A stretch of DNA of 64,000 nt from Sclerotinia nivalis. Its lineage: Eukaryota; Ascomycota; Leotiomycetes; Helotiales; Sclerotiniaceae. The number at the start of each line of letters is the position of its first letter. The stretch's first letter is position 1. A program made the position numbers and the translations under genes. Under the pieces are notes generated by a model. The model was not told the origin of the DNA. It saw only the letters and a list, made by a program, of their open reading frames with translations, and searched no databases. The stretch spans positions 1,302,001 to 1,366,000 of the forward strand of contig JAPEIS010000013.1 of the NCBI GenBank assembly GCA_029531795.1, given 5' to 3'. Below are positions 45,736 to 58,060 of the stretch, piece by piece.

Positions 45736-48477
45736 ATGGCTACACCTCAAGAAATATCATCGTCGACTCAACCGGCCCCGCTTGGTGAGTTTCAGCGCTT
45801 ACTTCTGCTGTCCTTGATCCAATCACGACATCGTCTCACTATACATTCGGGAGAGAAGGCTAACAATCTTCTCCAGTAGGGCCCGCAGGTTCCGTACCAT
45901 TCAAATTGGACGGCAAATCCTCCACTGAAGGTTCCCCCCAAGTCCGGTTCGCCGCGGCCAACGAGCAAATAGCACCGAATGAAGGTTTCTCTGGTCTATG
46001 TGATGACAAGGCTACACAAGAGAAATCAGATAAAGAACAGTCAGATTTAGATCAGTTATCGAAAACTCTTCACGGAACGCATCTGCAAGAACGTCGCATG
46101 AGCCACTTTGCATTCGAGCCTGTGTCTCTACCAGCTTCGAGAGTACGTCATTACCACTCACAAAATCCTATATCTTTACGAGTCCTCCCAGGGTACTTAG
46201 TGATGCCAGCCTGAAGTATCAAGCTCTGCAAAAATGGAAAATCTGGCAGAACCACGGGCTAGATCTAGTAGTCTTTATGCATCAGAACTACAATCTGGAG
46301 TTCTGTCCCCACTTGCACCTCTCTGAGATCTCTGCAAGAGATACGCATAATGAGGCCCACAACAGTGCATATCGGTGTTGCTATTATTCTGACCTTAATT
46401 CCTTTCTCGGGTTCTGCTTGTTTCCCACTGACTCGTTGTACTTTAGATACCCTCAACTGAAGAGAATTCTCGAGAGGCTAGCCGATATAACACACACAAT
46501 TCCTCGAATCGACCTTCTCCACATCAAAGTCCTCAAACATCATCCATGCATTCTCCGCCCATCACCCCCGCGGCCACAAGATCGAGAGATGCCCCGATTG
46601 AAGCAGCAAAGGGATCTTCGCCCCAAAATGCGGCAGCCGAAGGAGATCCGGCGGCTGTGACTCCTCAGATTTCACCACCTGGAACTTCACCATCAACTAC
46701 AAATGCCGATGCATCTCGACCTGGATCTTCCGGACAAATAGTGGCTATTTCTAGTCACTTGACCGAGACAGCGCCATCCAAGCCGCACCATACTTTTTCG
46801 ATCGGTCCTACTGCAAACGACACGTCCGTTCCTGTATCTCGAGAACCTAGCCCGTTGCGTTCTGCTGCTGCATCGACTTATAGCAGACCCTTTACACCTG
46901 CTGGAGATTTAGACGATCCTTACGCCGCATCTAGAAGAGTTCCGCAACCCAAGAACGCCGAGGCTATTGAGTCGAGATTCAGATTTACTGCGATAGGTGC
47001 AAAGAACCGACAATCTCCAGGCTCGTCCACGACTAGCTTGCCTAGATCATCTAGAAGTGCGACAGATGTGGTGAAGGCGCCAGCGCAAGGTGCCGAGAAA
47101 CGACATACTGGTTTATTTGGTCATAAGAACCATTTAACGGGCGTTCACGATGAAAGTGCATCAACAATTCACAAAGCCCACGGCTCTATGTCAGAGCTTA
47201 AGCGATTCTTGAAAATTGGTCATCACAAAGCCAAGCGTTCCGGTTCTCCAACACCATCTACTAAATCTGGTACTTCAGTAAATAAAACTCCACCATATAG
47301 CAAGGGACTTCATCAACTTCCATTTGGTGAAGATCACGGGTTAACTTCGAAATATGGAAAGTTTGGGAAAGTCCTCGGAGCTGGAGCCGGAGGCTCTGTA
47401 CGTCTGATGAAGCGAAGCAGTGATGGTAAAACATTTGCCGTTAAAGAATTCCGTGCCAGACATTCATACGAATCAGAAAAGGAATACACGAAGAAGGTGA
47501 CCGCCGAATTTTGTATAGGATCGACTTTACATCATGGAAACATCATCGAAACATTAGACATTGTGCAGGAGAAGGGAAAATGGTACGAGGTTATGGAGTA
47601 TGCGCCTTACGATCTATTCGCTGTTGTCATGACTGGCAAAATGTCGAGAGAGGAGGTCACCTGCTCTTTTCTCCAGATCCTGAGTGGTGTTACATACTTG
47701 CACAGTATGGGCTTAGCTCATCGTGATTTGAAACTCGACAACGTAGTGGTGAACCAATATGGAATCATGAAAATTATCGATTTTGGTAGTGCTAGCGTAT
47801 TCTTATATCCCTTCGAAGGAGGCATCACGCTGTCTAGTGGTACGTTACCTGAAACCTTATCCTCAAATTGTGCTAACATACTTGCCCTAGGTATTGTTGG
47901 CTCCGATCCTTACCTTGCTCCAGAGGTTTATGACGAGAAAAGATATGATCCTCAGCCAGCTGATATCTGGTCTCTTGCAATCATATTTTGTTGCATGTCT
48001 TTACGACGTTTTCCATGGAAAATGCCTAGAATAACGGATAATTCATACAAGTTATTTGCATCTCCTCCATCACCAGGAGCAGAAATGCTTGATGGAGAGG
48101 TTATACCATCTACAAAGCAGTCTGATTCCAATCCTAACCAGTCGAAAAACGGCCCCAACGGTTCCACAACTTCAGTTCCTTCCATGCTCTCCTTAATTGA
48201 CTCTATTGAAGGGAAGAAGCCTCCCGAGCCCCCTAAGCCAGAAGTGATCAAAGGACCATGGAGGCTTCTACGCCTGTTACCAAGAGAGAGTAGGAAGATT
48301 ATCGGACTCATGTTGAAGCTGGATCCAAAAAATAGAGCTACAATGGCACAGATACTAGACGATCCCTGGGTAAGGGATACAGTGATATGTCGTCAAGACT
48401 CAGATGGCAACCCAATATCAGCTCCAGGTCATGTACATACCCTTGAGCCACCATCACCACAACCTTCTACCAAATAA
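45736..48477 (+). CDS. serine/threonine kinase of the fungal Hal4/Sat4-Hrk1 (NPR/Hal) family
   Basis: Four exons: 45736-45784, 45877-46142, 46447-47839 and 47891-48477, giving 764 residues. The first 400 are Ser/Pro-rich and disordered. The kinase domain (from about 405) has the glycine loop [13 protein letters not shown]-type lysine in [18 protein letters not shown] ([10 protein letters not shown]) and GSDPYLAPE. The [13 protein letters not shown] activation segment and the [12 protein letters not shown] loop resemble yeast Hrk1 and Sat4/Hal4, which regulate plasma-membrane H+-ATPase and K+ uptake. The last intron (47840-47890, 51 nt, CTAAC branch) interrupts the activation segment and is in frame, so unspliced RNA still translates. 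The exon 2 acceptor is a CAGTAG tandem site that can include or skip one residue. Confidence 0.9.
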
Positions 48478-49954
48478 CGAATTTCACGAAACGTTGGATG
48501 ACTCTCGGTTTGCATAGTCAGTGTTGGGATTAGGAGGCGTTTTTTGGGGATGGTTTACATAGGTTGGTTCATATCGATAGCACTAGATTATAGTGCAGTT
48601 CATACGGCTCATTTCTAGATAGTAGAGGAACTGTAGTAGATTGTACATCCATAGGGTTTCTTGGACGTTTATATTATTTTTGATACTAGATACATACCTC
48701 GGGGTTGTTTTAGATAGGGGTGACGTTGAGTCGTTTTTATGATATCAACGTCGATTTTAATAGAAGCATACGCTATATATATCTTTCAATTTTGAATTTT
48801 GATTGTAGGGTAATCCGCTATGCACATTCGTTTGTGAGAGTCTAAAATAAAGATCGATAGATATACTAGGTAGGTAGGTAGGTAGTTCTACTCCTCGAAT
48901 GATATGACAGTTGAGCCCGCATCATTTAGTGGTCTTTGATTTATTCATTTATTTATTTATTCTTTCGCATAAAGGTATATCTCTCCCATCCATCTCCCAA
49001 CTCATCTCATGTATCCCATCTCATCTAATGTAATCTCGTAACATCATAATACCCGAATATACAATACACAATATGTAATATATAATATACAATGTAAAAT
49101 GGTCTATATATATGAAGTTGGGTTATAGTTTATAGTTTACTATCTCTGGTGGTCTTCGGTGGTCTTTGTACTTTCTTTTTGTGTTTTTTTGTGTTGATAT
49201 GTATGGAATGTGAGAGGTGTGAGTTATAAAAGGTATAAGGTTCTTGGGGGTGGTCGTTTGGTTGATTGAACTTTTATTTATGGGATTTTGGGATCTTGGG
49301 GAGCTGGGTAGTGGAGAGGTGGTTGGTTCAGAGGTAGATGGCGAAGAGGTAGTGTATTTTAGTTTATGTCTTCTTACTTTTATCAGTATAAGGTTTGTTG
49401 AACCGGGGTGGTGAATGCTTATGTTTTCTTCTCGGTGATTCATAATTCTTGGGCGTTGGGAAGGAAAAGAAAGGAAAGGGGGGGAAAGGAGAGTATTTCA
49501 TGGATTTATACAGATGCTTTTGGTCGGGATATCATTTTTTGTGTAAGGTTTGAAATGCTAAATTGGAGTGTAAGGTATGTGGTCCTCTTATCATATTTGT
49601 TGTGTAAGATAGATTTAAAATAGGTTGTGAAGTATGTATGTATAGAATAGAATCGTCAACTTCAGCGCCTGGGATGTCGAATCCTGTTCGATACTTTCCT
49701 TTCCTCTGCTTTGCTTTCCTTTCTGCTGTTATAGTGCTATACAGAAAAACGCCTTCGCGATGATAGGATATTTGAATGACTGATTGCTTCGTCTTTTGAT
49801 CAACAAGAACGTTGCAATCATATCATATCATATCATATTTCCCAATCCCAAGTTTCACGTCTCGATACTCGCTCTCAGACCAATCTCAAATGCTACCATC
49901 CTCTCACCAATATCCTCCTTCCAAATCACCTATTCTTCCCAAACCACTCATCAT
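48478..49954. other. intergenic, convergent 3' ends, AT-rich
   Basis: This contains a TAGG repeat (48867-48884), TTTA repeats (48940-48962), AT-rich TATAATA runs (49050-49115) and an ATATC repeat (49817-49838). No gene is supported. Frames on the plus strand after 49784 are shadows of the AA9 gene. Confidence 0.55.
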
Positions 49955-51436
49955 TCATCCACAAACCCCAAAATCCCCCTGACATCCCGTACCACAATAA
50001 TCCCCACTACTACCACAATACCCAGCCTGACTACAACACTCACCCAAGGAACTCCCCTTACAAGTCTGACCCTCCCCACCCCCACAACTTCCATCCACGC
50101 TAACTTTCAAGCTCCCCGCACTAACGACCGTCGAACCCGCCGCATAAACACCCTCCGTCTGTTCAGCCGCTGGAGCAATCGTAGCCGTCATCACTGGCGC
50201 CGTCGCCGTCCCCGTCATCTTCGCAAGCGCAGGCGGCCCATTAAAATTTCCCCCCTGACACCCCTCCTGAATCGCCCTACAATGTGCCTCCCAATCCCTA
50301 CACCCTTTATCACCCGTCGGCGGCGCACTATCATAGCACACGGTCGTCTGATTCCAACAATCGGAGCTAGCATTCCAACACCCTGCTTCCGTTGTGTAAC
50401 TTGCGACTTCGACGCCCCACCAATTGGCATTCGTGAGCACGGCGTTTGGAGGGAGAAGTCCTTCGTTCTGAGCTTGTTTCGCGGAGAATTTGGCTGCTTG
50501 AGTACCGGTGATGCTGTCTGTGGCGGAAATGCCTGGTTGATAGGGTGCTGGGCCAGGCATGGTGTAGGGTGTTGGTGGTGGATTCCAGATGTTGTACAAA
50601 ACGGATGAGTCGCTGATATTGACGTAACCTGGGATACTTACTGTATCTTTCGGAACAGCCGTTTCAGCAGAATCTAGATAGATTTGTGCACAGCCGACGT
50701 AGAATTGAGGGTTTGGGGGCGTCTTATCGGCTTGGTGGAGGGCGAGAAGTTCGGGTCGCGCGAGATAGTAGCCGCCTGCTAGATCGCTCGGGATGTTGAC
50801 GGAGAGGTATCCGTTGTTTTGGATGAGCTTTTCCGTGCACCATTTTTTAGTATTGTTGTCGTAGCCTTCGTCCCAGATTTTAAACCAGTCTACGGAGAAG
50901 GTTAGTTTTACTCAGAGGTGTAAATAAAAGACGCCAAGTTATTCATCTTAGGATTCGTGGTTTTCGAGTATCCGGGTAGAATGAAAACACAACACTCACC
51001 AGGTCCAACAGCCGTATCATTAATAGCAGAAGCCACACGCTTCATATAAACTGCACAAGGACCCTTATGATTAGGATCAATAGCACCTTCCTTTGAACCA
51101 TCCGCATACTCTCGAAATAAGAAACTCAATTTCGCCGTCTGATTAACAGAACAGACGCGGTCGACTCCCTTCGTACCATTGAATCCTATATTCATTAGCA
51201 CCAACACGCCCATATATCTCGATCTAGAAGAACTTACCACAAGCCATAGAATCACTATCCAAATCATTGATAGGAAATGTAGCCGTGCTAGGATCCGAAG
51301 GCATACGAACACATGTTCCATCGCCCTGCGATACATCATTTACAAAAAGTGTCGTGAAGACCGTATGAGCAGCCACGAGCTGAGAAGTGGAAAATGCCAC
51401 CAGGGCAAGTGTGAAAAGAGAGATATGCATTTGCAT
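49955..51436 (-). CDS. secreted AA9 lytic polysaccharide monooxygenase with C-terminal CBM18
   Basis: Three exons: 51436-51238, 51185-51000 and 50889-49955, giving 439 residues. A signal peptide of about 23 residues (MQMHISLFTLALVAFSTSQL) ends in VAA, followed by His1 of the mature enzyme (HTVFTTLFVND), the first copper ligand. The second His is probably in DPNHKGPC and the axial Tyr in QFYVGCAQIYL; GYLSVNIPSDLAGGYYLARP is typical AA9. These copper enzymes oxidatively cleave cellulose and other beta-glucans outside the cell. A linker with Trp/Cys-rich sequence (AGCWNASSDCWNQTTVC) leads to a C-terminal eight-Cys CBM18 hevein-type module (GSCGGGEGQTC through FGVCG), which normally binds chitin. 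The pairing is unusual, as most AA9 tails are CBM1. N-glycosylation sites are present. The assignment is firm; the substrate is not. Confidence 0.92.
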
Positions 51437-52616
51437 TTTCTTCGAAAGATCGATTTCTGGAGAGAGTGTGTATGTATGTATGTATGTATGTATGTAGATA
51501 GTTTTGTAATTCTATATCGGTGTCGGGATAGTATGTGGAGGTACGATAAATAATTGCAAAGAAGAGGTTTCCTATCCAAGGAAACAAAAGAGTGTGCTGT
51601 GAATGAATGAAAAGAAAATAGAATCGTGATGATTCGAAAATTGGTGGTTAATAAGGAGAAGAAGGTTTTTGTATGCTATTGTCCAGAATCAAAGTTGTTT
51701 ATATTGTTTTCCATATGATCGTATGACGGTATGACTAGCTTTTCGTCTACGGACTTTGAATCTCCTATTCACTACAATATTCACAATAAGTAATTTAGTA
51801 TTCAAGGTCCTTGTACGTCTCTTGTACGAGGATATAAGAAATTACTTTTTTTTTGGTGCTTGTGTTTTGATTCAAAGGCAAACCAAAATGTTGATCTGCT
51901 AAAAGAAAAATTTATATTACCTAGGTATACAATGCGCATCAATCAATAACCTACAAAAAGACCCGTGGATTGATCTGGACATGAGAGAGTTAACCTGGTC
52001 AAAGGCGCAGCTGAAGGAGTACTTAGTGTCAGTATGACAATATTATTTTATTGGACCTCCGCTTCCTTAAGAAATTGACTAGGGCGTTAAAACATTTTCG
52101 TTTGGTTTCAGAAAGCGGCCCCTTTTTTGATCTGAGAAACAACCACCAATAAAACCATTTATCACGTAACTAAACATATAAAATGACTTCGGTATTTTTA
52201 CAGCGGTACTAAATTGATATGCGCCTTTGCAGCTCTCCCAGGGGGTTCTTTCGCCCTATCGCCTGCTTATTGTAAATTAACGCAAAAGAAACGGTATCGC
52301 TAGCTGAACTCTGAAACAAGCACAACATAAAGTTTCCGATGCAAATACAATCCCTTGGATCGCGATCAAATTGTACCCCGGAAACACTTTGATATTTGAG
52401 GAGAAGAGATTCATTTAAATTCATGCACGGCAATCCACCGGCGGAGATCAAGGTATACAAAAAAACTTTGTTTCCTTGAGCCCCTTAGTATTAGGCCAGT
52501 CTTCGACATGTCCTCCCAACACCTTTCAATAGATATCTTTTTTCCTTTTGCCCGCTATGCTCGATTTTATACATCTATAGTACAACCCCCGTCAAGTCGT
52601 AATATCGTCAAAGCAT
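51437..52616. other. upstream region of the AA9 gene
   Basis: This holds the presumed 5' UTR with a TATG repeat, then AT-rich sequence to the HSP10 stop. I see no further gene. Confidence 0.55.
51469..51496. repeat. (TATG)n microsatellite in AA9 5' leader
   Basis: Six to seven TATG units stand about 35 bases upstream of the AA9 start codon. They may lie in the 5' UTR. Confidence 0.8.
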
Positions 52617-53277
52617 TTATTCGTTAATTTTTGCAAGGATACTGTAGCTCTCATCAATAACTTGCCCTAAATCAGAAGAATGTGCGAGGGATAGAGCTTA
52701 CTCATGGTCTCTGAACAAAGTGTATTCTTCTTCTCCAACCTTGACTGGTGATCCTCCGTACTATTTCTAGTCAGTAACGGTTCATACCATATGTACCACA
52801 ACTCCCGAACCCGTTGTTCCTGATCCATTCTGCAGTCATCCACTTCATCTGCAAGAGCCACAAGCAAACATCATTGAATCCTCCACGTCATCCACCACAC
52901 ACCAATGTAGCTTACCTGAGGAATCAAAACTTTGTCACCAGCCTGCACACCACAGCTCACTCTCTTTCCATCCTTATCCAAACCTCCTGGCCCAACAGCC
53001 AAAACTCTAGCCTCGTTCAACTCCTTAACACTGGACTCTGGAAGGTAGATACCGGCGGCGGTTCTGCTCTCGGCCTTGATTCTCTGGACCAAAACGCGGT
53101 CGAGGAGAGGAGCGAGGGATTTGATTGACTTGAGGGCGGTAGACTGTAATATCAATATTTATTAGCAGATGTAATACCGAGAAGCTAAAGTGGCATGGAA
53201 ATTTTTATAAGAATCGAAACAGCCTCGTAACATTGGAGTCACTGCCGCATAAGGGGGCTGCAAAGCTTACTCACCAT
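52617..53277 (-). CDS. HSP10: mitochondrial 10-kDa chaperonin (GroES/Cpn10)
   Basis: Four exons: 53277-53275 (the ATG alone), 53143-52916, 52760-52702 and 52641-52617, giving 104 residues, normal for Hsp10. It caps Hsp60 for protein folding in the mitochondrial matrix. Motifs are LKSIKSLAPLLDRVLVQRI, TAAGIYLPESS, EARVLAVGPGG, GDKVLIPQ then, across a join, YGGSPVKVGEEEYTLFRDHD, and the end ILAKINE. The last join is needed: reading on past CATGAG would stop at once, whereas GA|GTAAGC to CAG|T restores the conserved end. The first intron follows the start codon directly. A heat-shock element lies about 130 bp upstream. Confidence 0.95.
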
Positions 53278-54470
53278 CTTGAGGTTTTTATCTTGAGGGT
53301 TATTGAAGTTTGCGTGAAAGATAATTTGCAGAAAGTTGTTTGGGAAATATCAAAGAATTGAAGCTCGGAGGATTGGGTGTGGAGAAAATAATCTGTACCT
53401 CTCGGAGTTCTCGAATCTTCTTTAACCGAACATCGGCTATTGATCAAGACACCCAGTTATATAATACTATTGTACATTTTTCTATAGCAACAGCGATGTT
53501 GCATTAAAAAATCATTCATTACCTGTATGAATACAGGGTGCTATGCTTCTGGGCTAACTACAACCAACATTAAGTAGACACTTTCTATGTCCAATAACCC
53601 ATGTCTTCATCTCATCCTCTAGTACCATTCATTGAGAAAGAATCCGATATAAACTAGGATATTCTCCTCATTGTTATCACTTACAAGAATTCATTATACA
53701 GTCTCAAACATTGATACCTCAATGATGCGCCCTCTCATGATTTCAATGGACCGCAATCAGTTGTCCTAAACCATCCCCCAGTTATCAAGCATTCCAATCT
53801 TCAAATCGAAGCCCAAACAATCCCATTATCAAACCTCGAGATAGAGACAATATTCTTAGCTGCATAAGTCATAGCTCTTACAGCCTCTTAGCCCGTCTCT
53901 ACAGCTCGTCCAAAGAAGATCCATATAACTCTCAATTCCGTCATGGAAATGAAGCTGCTCCCATTCTAGGATGCTCTTGTACTGAATTGTCCTCAACTCA
54001 CACACATGTTTTCAATATAGACTGGACAGTGTGATGTCGAAGATCACTCTGTCCATGCAACTTTTAAATCGAAACAGTATGATAATAACAACATCACATG
54101 CATGTTCTTTGTGAATGTCGTCCCTTCTCAACCCAAGATTGAGTGGGGTGTATGAATTATTCTAAATCGTTTTCACAACACAATAGAGTATCAATGATCG
54201 AAGCCCTTTGCACGATAGCTTGGCAAATCTACTGGGGTTTCCATGATCCTCAGGTCTGGTTCAACAACTCAATGGATAAAGATTGCTCTTATTGAGCTCC
54301 CACTGAGCTCTCAGTGAGCCTCGACATCGATGTTCTGAAATTCCCATTATTTTAGTGGTGGCGTGCGCGCGCTAACGCAGCGGCCGCATTATACCCCACG
54401 ATTTTGAACTTCCCCCTCCAAATTTTTGAAAGTTTGTGATATCTTCTTACAACATCATCATTTTGTAGCT
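53278..54470. other. divergent intergenic region HSP10/TYW1
   Basis: This contains the heat-shock element listed separately and a GC-rich patch (GTGCGCGCGC then GCGGCCGC) at about 54363-54388 just before the TYW1 start. No further gene is supported. Confidence 0.55.
53408..53420. promoter_or_regulatory. heat-shock element (TTCnnGAAnnTTC)
   Basis: TTC-tc-GAA-tc-TTC is a perfect three-unit Hsf1 site. It lies 131 bp upstream of the HSP10 start codon, where such an element is expected. Function is inferred from consensus and context. Confidence 0.75.
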
Positions 54471-56932
54471 ATGGCTTATGATACATGGATTTCGAGGCCG
54501 ATTTGGTCTTATGGAATTGATGGTAAGATATGTACTTCCTAATGTGAATTGGGAAAATATTAATTAGTGTAAAAATAGATATTGTCGCATTATGGCATCT
54601 TCATCGCATTCCAATTATTCTTACGACGGCCACCATCCTTATACTCGTTAGAATAACACTTCGCCCGCGAGCTTCGCGAGAGAAACTATCTGCATCGCCA
54701 TTACCTGCTTCACCCATTCTACCTGCGGTAAAAGAGAAGATATCTCCGCCGGTAATTGACGAAAAGAAAACGAATGGCGTCAAAGCCCCACGAAGAATAG
54801 TTGGAGGCGTCAAGAAACGCAAACCTTCAGAAGAGAACCTGCAAACTAGCCCTGAAAAGATTCAAGTCCTAGTTTTTTTCTCCTCATTGACTGGTACGAC
54901 CAAAGAGACCGCAAGCTGTTTCGTGGAGCAAATTACAGGCGACATACGTGAACGTGGATTTGAACAAGGAACACCAATTAAATATCTCGATCCTGAGCTA
55001 CTCGACCTTTCATACATCGACTATGACGACTATTTCATTAGTCCACCAAAGGGTGAAGCTGCGACAAGCTACTTTTATCTAGTACTTATCCCTAGTTATA
55101 ACATCGATACTGTGTTGGACAATTTCCTAGAACATTTACAAGAAACGCATAATGATTTTAGAATCGATACCGCGCCATTGTCGCCCTTGGTAGGGTATTC
55201 TGTGTTTGGGTTTGGGGATAGAGAGGGCTGGCCAACGGAGGAAGAAGGATTTTGTTCGCAGGCTAAGGATGTAGATAAATGGTTAGCAAAGTTGACGGGC
55301 AGAAAGAGAGCATTTCCTCTGGGAATGGGTGATGCAAAGAAGGATGCGCGAGAGAGATTGGGGGAGTGGAGGGAAGGCGTGGTAGATGTGCTGGAACATA
55401 TTGCAAAGACTGGAAGTTTAGGCGAAGGTGTTGTCGGAAGTGGAGATGCGGTAGAAAGTGATGTGGAGGATATTGAGGATGATGATGACGGGGAAGTCCT
55501 TTTTGATGAACAAAATGTTGCTTCGAGAAAGGCCAAGACGCAGAAGAAGGACGAAAGTTTGAATGACTTGGAGGATATTGGAGGGGTTCTGAATAATACA
55601 GAGACCATAGACAATACCGTTAGTGAAGGACCGGAAGAACTCGAGGTAGATTTCACGACGGTCGGATTGACAAAGCGGAAGACAAAGACAGCTCCAGTTG
55701 TAGCTAAAGAGATGGTTCCAAAAACTTCACCAACATATGCAGCTTTGACAAAGCAAGGCTACTCAATTGTGGGATCGCATTCAGGTGTCAAGATTTGTAG
55801 ATGGACAAAATCGGCTCTTCGTGGCAGAGGTTCTTGCTATAAATATTCCTTCTATGGTATTGCATCCCATCAATGTATGGAAACTACACCCTCGTTGTCA
55901 TGTTCCAACAAATGTGTCTTCTGCTGGAGACACGGTACGAATCCTGTCGGAACAACCTGGAGATGGAAAGTAGACCCTCCAGAAATGATCTTTGATGGTG
56001 TCAAGGCTGGACACTACAAAAAGATCAAGATGATGCGGGGCGTCCCTGGTGTCAGAGCGGAACGTTTTGCGGAAGCAATGCGCATTCGTCATTGTGCTTT
56101 AAGTTTGGTCGGCGAACCCATTTTCTACCCACATATCAACGAATTCACTAGCATGCTCCACAAGGAACATATATCCACATTTCTTGTCTGCAATGCACAA
56201 CATCCAGACCAACTAGCCACTCTTCAACCAGTTACCCAGCTTTACGTCAGTATTGATGCCTCAAACAAAGACTCTCTCCGTAAAATCGACAGACCTCTCC
56301 ATCGAGATTTCTGGGAACGATTCCAGCGCTGTCTCGATATCCTTCGGGAACGTCGATTTGAACAACGTACAGTATTCCGTCTTACGCTCGTTAAAGGTTT
56401 TAATATCGATGACGAAGCAGAAGGCTACGCCGACCTTGTTGAAAAAGGATTGCCTTGTTTCGTTGAAGTCAAAGGTGTCACATATTGCGGAACATCGTCC
56501 TCCGCTGGCGCAGGACTTACGATGCAAAACGTACCATTCTACGAAGAGGTCTGCGCTTTTGTTGAAGCTCTTTCTGCATCACTCAAAAGAAGAGGATTGG
56601 GATATGGTATTGCGGCAGAACATGCTCACAGTTGCTGTATCTTGATCGCATCTGATAGATTCAACATTGCGGGTAAATGGCACACGAGGATTGACTATAA
56701 GAAATTTTTCGAGTGCTTAGAGAGTGGGGAAAAGTTCGGCCCAGAAGATTACGTGGGTGCTGAAACTCCGGAATGGGCAACTTGGGGAAAGGGTGGTTTT
56801 GATCCGAGGGATGAGAGAGTGTATAGGAAGGGGAAGAATAAGGTTCCTTTGCCGGAAAGTCAGGGTATGGTTATGGGAGAGGTTCAGGATGGGGATGAGG
56901 ATAAGGTTGGTGGGGATACTCTAGCTTATTAG
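54471..56932 (+). CDS. TYW1: tRNA-4-demethylwyosine synthase TYW1
   Basis: Two exons, 54471-54522 and 54579-56932, giving 801 residues. TYW1 makes the tricyclic ring of wybutosine at G37 of tRNA-Phe from N1-methylguanosine and pyruvate. After an N-terminal hydrophobic segment (HLHRIPIILTTATILILVRI, about 22-41) comes a flavodoxin-like domain (VLVFFSSLTGTTKETASCFV), an acidic insert (about 320-380), and the radical-SAM domain with the cluster motif CSNKCVFCWRHGTNP (CX3CX2C), GEPIFYPHI and the EVKGVTYCG motif. The hydrophobic segment suggests membrane anchoring, as proposed for yeast Tyw1 at the ER. The first intron is 56 nt. Identification is secure. Confidence 0.95.
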
Positions 56933-57569
56933 ATGTTAACCATTTCATCTTGTGCAATGCTCTTGCTATCGTATAGTAGAATATACTAGATCTTACACAG
57001 ATCAGGAGTAAACTAATCCAACAACCTTGAATCTGTTTTCCCCCTTCTTCCCGTTCATCTGCCATTCCTACGATTCAATATTACTACTCAAGTGCCAAGT
57101 AGATATCTGACATCCGATAAATAAAATAACTTGGAATTATAAAATTATAAGTTTAAGATCTTACTACCATATCAGGAATGAAAATGTTGATTGGAAATGA
57201 AATGAAAGGAAAAGATGAAATAATACAATAGAATCTTACAATCTCGAGTTTGAGTTTAAGTTGTGACATATATATATATATATACTAGGCAATCTTAACT
57301 ATTTAGAATATTATTCTCTCTTGATTCTTTGTGAAGCATAGAGGATGGATTTTTCATTTTGCTTCCCACTTTTCTATAGTTCTTTATCTCTACCGAATAT
57401 ATTTGGACCTCAATCGTATCCATGTATAATGTAATGTAATAAACAAAACACAGAGGACAATACTGTTTGTTGGTAGAGAACATGAAGAAAGCATAAATGT
57501 CATCGATACCTCTATCTGGATCTGAACAATTAACAAGACATTTCAGCAAGTGTTTACAAACAGACTTCT

Positions 57570-57616
<47 letters not shown>

Positions 57617-58060
57617 CCTCGACCGATAAAAGCAAGCCAACTTCTAAATTATATCGATTCATAAGATGGATAACGAATGCATGTATGTATCCGGATTCCC
57701 TATTTGCTATACCCATCCCAAAGACCCCCTCTCCCAGAGACCGTCTCCTGTATGAAGATGTATGTCTTATCTCATATGAATTTGCCCAAACACCAAAAGT
57801 ATAGCCCCATCCATCATAACAAGCTATAGCGGATACATGCAAAAGTCTGTCCCTCCATCCATCCCAAACACCAAGCAACCATAGTACTAACCCACCCGAA
57901 CCAACCTGTAATCCCCCAAAAGTTCCACCTTGAAAAGGAGTGAACTAGGTAAAACTCCATTGACTCAAAAATCCATTCCTTTAATTCCCGATTCATAAAA
58001 TTTCATCCGTAATTCAGCCACCAATAGATTTATCTAATCAATAGATAGAAACCTGCTAAT
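56933..58060. other. intergenic, convergent 3' ends
   Basis: This contains an AT dinucleotide run (57268-57284) and the (TC)n microsatellite listed separately. I see no gene. Confidence 0.6.
57573..57613. repeat. (TC)n microsatellite, about 20 units
   Basis: An uninterrupted TC dinucleotide run of 41 bases. It is likely polymorphic. Confidence 0.9.

Noticed and set aside
49784..50608. 274-codon plus-strand frame, Arg/Thr-rich
   Set aside because: It is antisense to the AA9 catalytic/CBM18 exon, whose signal peptide, copper ligands and cysteine pattern are clear.
54360..54390. GC-rich GCGCGC/GCGGCCGC patch as a special element
   Set aside because: It is short and unsupported by any repeat or motif context; probably ordinary promoter sequence.
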